Below, piece by piece: positions 58,781 through 64,000 of a stretch of 64,000 bases of DNA. The DNA is from Ashinkailepas kermadecensis (lineage: Eukaryota; Arthropoda; Thecostraca; Neolepadidae). The DNA lies in assembly GCA_034440615.1 (NCBI GenBank), contig JAOTOM010001533.1:1-64000 (forward strand). The letters are read 5' to 3'. The notes under the pieces are model-generated. The model was not told the origin of the DNA and ran no database searches. It saw only the letters and a list, made by a program, of their open reading frames with translations. Each line of letters starts with the position of its first letter. Within the stretch, counting starts at the first letter, position 1. Made by a program: the position numbers and the translations under genes.

Positions 58781-60389
58781 TAAGTATAGACGAAATAGGA
58801 CCTGAAAACTTCAGTCGATCATCATCACATGTAATGATTCAGGACCAAAAGAAGTGCGAGTTTGAGCTGCCACAAAAGACACGAGTCAAATACATAAAGC
58901 AAGCTATGCCTAATCCTCCAGCTGGTGCACCGGAATTCAATCCGCATCTGCCGATGCTTCCCGCGCGGCGGCACCTGCTGCCGCAGCGCACGTGCGTTGT
59001 CAGTCGCGTGGAAAATAGCTGCGTCACTCGAAGCTCGCCAAACAATAATGCAGGTTTGGTTTCAGCAGGTTTCAGCAGGGGGGAACCGTCCCTTCAGCGG
59101 CCATAGGGCCACTTTAATTTCTGACGTCACTCGTTAGACGTTTCCTGCGCATTTCCTGCCCCAGAATACAACCGTACTTTCACGCTTTCAAATCTCTGGT
59201 AGTGTTGCGGCTGCGTACGATTCTGCTGTTGAACTGGAATTCATGGATTGGGTGGTGAGGCCATGGTTCGTGCAACAAGCTCTGCTTAGCAATACTACCC
59301 TGGTTCATGAAGCAACCCATGCAAGAACTTGGATTAAAAAAAAATCCAGTTGGTTGATCACAAGCAAGTTAAGTCAGTTGTGTTGAGGTTATGCTGGTGA
59401 TGGCTCAAAGTAATGATGTGAGAGTCTGCTAGACTTCACATGCCAACTCATATCCAGTAATTTTTGAAGTTTTGGGACACATGTCCAATGCAACATTTAT
59501 AAACATGATTATGCTGATATGGCCACTCATTTCCTTTGCAAATGCTTGCTTTTCATTTGGTGGGCAAAATTAATATTGAACAAGGCTTTGAGTTGGGCAA
59601 CATAGCATGGAATATATTTTTTTAAAGCAAAATAAAATGCTGCATTACATAGCAAACCATGCCATTTTCATATTGAATGAAAAATGTCACGACATTTTTG
59701 GCATTACAATTTTAGTACTAAAGTAGACACAACCCAACCTATGCTCACCAAGCCAACCAGTATTGTGGGGAAAATCTTTATATATTAAGATTGTATTTTT
59801 TACAAGTTACAAGTTACCTAACTTAACCTAGCCAAATCCATTTGGTTGCATCATAAAGGTAAAATGAGTGTACGACTCATCTTGTGAATGCCCTAAAGTG
59901 CAATAGTACCCCTTTAATTTCAGAGCAAAATAGCACCAAAATCAATCTTTGAGTTTGGTTGTACAGCATCACAAACAATGTGTTAAAAAATGTAACCTAG
60001 CCTTGGCAAAACACTCTTAGAAAAAAAAACTATCCTCAACCCACCCAGAGGTAAAATTTCAAGCATAATTTTATGTCTTCAAAATATTACAAATATAAAA
60101 TGACCTAAGCTAGCTTAACCTCTTCAGCTGTATGAGGGCAAACTATGTGTAATGTTTGTCTTGTGAATATATTAATGCAGAAAAATGCTGTATATTTAGA
60201 TTGTTATCCCCATTGCTTGTCTGTTTAAAAAAGTCTGCATTCTTGCTGGGGTGGCTTTATGAACCAGGGTCCTATTGCTCATCGGGGATTGTTGCATGAA
60301 CCCTTGCCCCACCACACAGGCAATTAATTCCAGTTCAATGGCAGAATTTTGACAACTAGTTTAACATGCTGTCAATGCACTGACACTGC
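58781..60389. other. No gene recognised
   Basis: AT-rich sequence with several AACCTAGCC-like motifs. A Pro/Arg-rich frame at 58839-59106 was examined and has no family match. Confidence 0.4.
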
Positions 60390-60548
60390 TGCCCTGGTAG
60401 CTTATCCACGGCCCTATCAGGCCAGTTGCCAACTGACCCTCTCAGCCGGGGGCTAAATTCAAGTGTGTGAAGTGACTTGAACCCTGTCTTGCTGGGACTG
60501 GGGAGACCAGTGTAGGTCAGCACTCTGACCAGCTGAGCCAGAGGTCGC
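60390..60548 (-). mobile_element. tRNA-derived SINE-like element
   Basis: On the minus strand: GCGACCTCTGGCTCAGCTGG with an A box (TGGCTCAGCTGG) and, about 60 nt on, a B box (GGGTTCAAGTC). A non-tRNA body follows. The head does not fold into a sound cloverleaf. It lacks the core shared by the two other SINEs, and no TSD was found. Confidence 0.5.
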
Positions 60549-60844
60549 TTTTTATGTGACATTAGCATCATGCATTTAAGTATTGGCTGAATGCCTCTTC
60601 TTATTTGCTGTAAATAGAGTATGGGCACTCTTGGAATGTGTTTTTTACATCATTTGTGTCAATACTACAGTCATACAATCACAGTCTGGAAACCATCTGT
60701 GATTTTACTGATTTGTTTGTGAGCAGAATCAGATGTTATGTCAAAATTACCATGGTTGGTAGTCAAGGAGCTTACAATGTGGTCATGCAACATAAACGTA
60801 ACTTATTGAATCCATATGTAACTCTTCCTTCATCTTTGCAACAG

Positions 60845-63800
60845 GGAGGAGATAACAGCTCCTTTGGAGAGGTGTCAGCGCCATACTCATAGGGAGCAGA
60901 AGCAGGCTGTTGACAGTGTGCTTGGTGATGGGTCAAGTCCCACTCCACGGACTTCTGAAGCTGAGCCTGCTTCTGATGCGGATACTGATTCCCTGATGTG
61001 GTAAGTTATTATGGTGCAATTTCCATTTATGTTAGCACCACAACACAAAAGTAAGCGCACCCAATCTTCAATCTGCTTTGCAGCCAGTTATGAAACATGA
61101 TTGATGCAGATGCACACTGAGGTATGACTTCACGACATGTCTTGTTGATCCTGGTGTGTACCTATTTAGGCAAATAATGAACAAAGTGTCTGCCTGATCA
61201 CAATATATTCTGATTGCTCTTATAACTGTGAACCATACTTACTGTGCTACAGTATGTTCCTTGCCAACAAAATGTTGTTGATTTTAATGAATCACTAAGA
61301 TTGATTTTAACATTTCACTCACCTTCACCTCCAAAAAGCTCCTCTTATCTGACAGAAGCAGTTGCAGAGGGGCTGCATGATCTCAGCAAATGAACAGCCA
61401 TATTAACCTACATGTGGGATGTGATTCTCCAGGCACATTAGCACAGCTGATAATAAAAAAAATAGCATTGCTGCAAATGAAACTACATACTTCCAGTGAT
61501 CTAATGCCATTGAAAATAATAGCTGGAAACAAGTAAAAATATTTAAAGGTGATGGTTTCTAAATACCTACACATTTGAGGAGTGGCAGGAGTGGTGAGAT
61601 GCCAAGGATAACCCAAGAATAGCTGGGAGAAGTATGGTGTAGGGTGTCAAATTTCCCACAATGGAAAGAGGAAGAGGACAGCCTACAGTTGGCATTAGTT
61701 TAGGGAGGCATTATGTGTAGGCTGCTTTTAAGCCATGCATATGCCACACATGCATACCATTTACTGTGCATGGAAGTGCCTTCATGTGAAGAGTGTTGCA
61801 CTACAATTGTCATTTGGCACATATTTGAAACACGTTTGCTCTATGCAGCAGAACGATTATACTGTATATGTGAAACATGCTTGTCTCAGCTGTTGGTCCA
61901 TTACCCATGATATGTGGCAAATTTCCTTTCAGATATGAGTAGTTGTTTGATATGCAGCCATTTAGCAACATCACCATTATATAAATATGTGCCTTACTGA
62001 CATTATTTGAAATGTAGGACTGTACCATCATTGATAGTATGTATGAGGAATAGTCTGTGACCCACAAGACCCATAAATGCAAGGGCATGAATTTGGCTCA
62101 GCTGCCATACTGCTCTTGAAATGAAACTGGGATGCACAATGCACAAGCATCATGGTAAGACAATAAAGCGAATTGCTTTGCTTGCTTCATATCAATAAAA
62201 ATGTAAAACATGTTTAATGTAATGCCTAGAATTAATGCTTTGATTATGAAACTTGGATGCACAATGTACACACTTCTGCCAGCCTTTCTACTTTATCTGT
62301 CAACCTGGGACTGAATCAACGTACGTTTTTTTGTCTCAAAAACGAAGTATTCTCTTTTGCCGTGATATATTACACGCCCGCCTTGTTTTCTGATTGCAGT
62401 GATCTGTCTGAAGTTGCGGACGAAGCCGGAGTAGACGACGTCCCAACGCTTCCTCAACCTACGGCAGAAGTGCGGATTTTGACGCCTCTAGAGGAAGTCT
62501 GCCGGCTGCAGAGACGGGTGGATCGGTTGCAGCGGACCTGTCGTCAGAGACGTCTGGCGTGGCGGCGCCAGAAGTCTGACCTGCTCCGCCACAACAGCAT
62601 CCTGGCGAAGAAGGCCGCGACCCTGGACCAGCTGCTGGAAGCGGGCGTGTTGTCGGCAGAGCAGGTGCGCCAAGCGGCCACCGGGCGCCGCACCTGTTGG
62701 GGGGCCAAGGCCGTCGCCAGAGCGCTCGGCCTACGCTGCATCTCTAAGAAGGCCTTCGCGTATGTCAGCAACGTGCTGAAGCTCCCGCTGCCGTCCATGA
62801 CGACGCTCTCGCGTTGGATACGCTCCTTCACGGTCGCACCGGGCGTGATGGAGGCTGCCGCCGCGATTCTGGAGGCGGCCGTGCAGGCCATGGAGCCCAT
62901 CCAACGCATGTGCGTCATCTCGTTTGACGAGATGGGTAGACACTGTTACGACGCTGCAGCGGACCAGGTGCTGGCGGCATCTAAGCTCCAGGTATGAAAT
63001 GTGTACTTTCTGACGATGAGCCAGAACGGCGTAAAAATTGCATTTTTACGCCGTTCGCATTGTTTACTAGATAATTTCCACCCTCAATTTAACCTATTTC
63101 CCAATCTTTAACCGATGATTGGCATTATGCAATGCATTAATGCATAGCCACTTTAACATGCTTACTTTACGTAATCACATTAATAAATAGTTAGCAATGG
63201 TGTTAACGTTTTTTTCCTACTGTGATCATGTATATCCATTGCAATGTATGTTGTCTTTAACATAATGTTAATTCTGTAATGTTTAACGTTTTGTGGTGTG
63301 GTGATGTCATTAGTCTGAGGGTGAACAGTTGGTAGGAACATGAATGGTGATTGGGAACACTAATTGTTTGTGAGATTTAACAACAAAATATTCGATCTGA
63401 ACTGAAGTGGAATACATTTTACGGTCAATTAGGTTGTTGCATATTCAGCGATCCCCATGCTCTATAGCATATGAAGTGAAAAGCCATCGGCATATATCCA
63501 GAGTTCGAGGTGTCCGCAAATGGGCGCTATATGACCCGTGCAGTCGATGCGCTCCTAAACCCCAATAACTAACTAACGAGGTGTCCGCAATGCCGACAGT
63601 ACCGACTTCTCCACCACTTTTGACAAATTTCGGTTAATTGGCAGCTCTCGCCGAAATAAAAAGTAACGATTGACTGGGAATCCAATTACACTTCCCAAGG
63701 TGGAGGGCAGATGTCTTCCCCACTGTTCTGTTCGGGTGCTTACAATTGCATGTAATGATTGTCTTTTTATATTTTGCTGGGAAGTGGGGAATTCGTGTAT

Positions 63801-64000
63801 GTAAGTTGTATATTTGTCCAATGTTCAGAATATTTAAGGCGTCAATGGTATCTGAATTCGGAAATCCTACTGCAGGTTCTCATGGTTCGCGGGCTGTGCG
63901 CACCTTGGAAGCAGCCGCTGTTCTATGAACTGGACGCTGCCATGACCATCGAGAAGCTCTCCGTCGTCATCGCCAGACTGGAGACACTGGGCCTGAAGGT
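60845..64000 (+). CDS. P-element/THAP9-like gene, at least three exons, runs off the window
   Basis: Exons 60845-61000, 62400-62991 and 63876-64000 join in phase (TG/T giving Cys, then phase 0) across GT-AG introns. Exon 1 is a Ser/Thr/Glu linker. Exon 2 has a coiled coil (LEEVCRLQRRVDRLQRTC, then RQKSDLLRHNSILAKKAATL), a helical DNA-binding region (ISKKAFAYVSNVLKLPLPSM, then TTLSRWIRSFTV) and CVISFDEMGRHCYDAAADQV with the family's catalytic FDEM. Exon 3 starts WKQPLFYELDAAMTIEKLSV, the counterpart of WKQPVYLEF in the copy at 11061-12471. The THAP finger and first exons lie upstream and were not found. No lesion is visible, so this could be an active transposon or a host-adapted relative. Confidence 0.8.
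61001..62399. other. Intron 1 of the P-like gene
   Basis: AT-rich, donor GTAAGT and acceptor TGATTGCAG. No further element was recognised inside. Confidence 0.6.
63520..63576 (+). mobile_element. 57-bp micro-retroposon in a P-like gene intron
   Basis: Flanked by a perfect 14-bp TSD CGAGGTGTCCGCAA (63506-63519 and 63577-63590). It reads ATGGGCGCTATATGACCCGT, then GCGCTCCTAAACCCC and AATAACTAACTAA. It is the cleanest copy of the hairpin-tail family and lies in the second intron of the P-like gene. Confidence 0.92.

Overview
The window is eukaryotic DNA, almost certainly from an arthropod or another invertebrate metazoan. A crustacean is plausible, but the sequence alone does not settle this. 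It has spliced genes with GT-AG introns, tRNA-derived SINEs, I-clade and CR1/L2-like LINEs, BEL and Gypsy-like LTR elements, and P-element-, hAT- and MULE-like transposases. I see no bacterial operon, rRNA gene, CRISPR array or canonical tRNA gene. Nearly every recognisable coding stretch is a mobile element or a relic of one. The window reads as a stack of dated insertions, many with target-site duplications (TSDs) that can be read directly.

Layout. 1-11 kb: gene-poor DNA with one SINE (384-543, 14-bp TSD), a 24-bp minisatellite (7.4-8.4 kb) and a 60-bp micro-retroposon (9.12 kb). 11-13.8 kb: exons of a P-element/THAP9-like transposase, then an Ala/Val/Thr repeat ORF. 13.8-27.8 kb: one CR1/L2-like LINE (+ strand) split by two insertions. 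The first is a 4.9-kb DNA transposon with ~723-bp terminal inverted repeats and a three-exon transposase (14569-19480). The second is a 6.4-kb I-clade LINE (- strand, 19662-26074) with a 13-bp TSD. 28-34 kb: a second CR1/L2-like LINE, hit by a solo LTR (28752-29048, TSD GCAGC) and by a related 4.7-kb LTR retrotransposon (29332-34058) whose LTRs differ at 2 of 269 sites. 34.7-37.3 kb: an uninterrupted two-exon BED-finger hAT transposase. 37.3-40.6 kb: a minus-strand 680-codon ORF that fuses a retroelement C-terminal fragment, a Gly-rich tract and two unrelated ubiquitin-protease Cys boxes; the retroelement fragment is split by an 875-bp hAT MITE with an 8-bp TSD. 40.8-43.3 kb: a 5'-truncated second copy of the I-clade LINE. 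44.4-48.1 kb: a SINE and a MULE relic. 50.9-58.5 kb: tandem repeats, a dead BEL/Pao element and a dead Gypsy element, both cut by later insertions. 60.8-64 kb: a second, better preserved P-element-like gene running off the window edge.

The most interesting signal is a family of ~57-66-bp insertions. Each consists of little more than the 3'-terminal hairpin and TAAC-type tail of the resident I-clade LINE. Three independent copies have their own TSDs (9119-9178, 51874-51939, 63520-63576), and all start at nearly the same base just upstream of the hairpin. The second is the long-TIR transposon at 14569-19480, whose transposase I could not place in a named superfamily. The third is the fused USP ORF.

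Two SINEs with different tRNA-like heads share one central core, which suggests a SINE superfamily in this genome. No ordinary host gene is clearly complete in the window; the hAT transposase and the 3' P-like gene are the best-preserved coding units.
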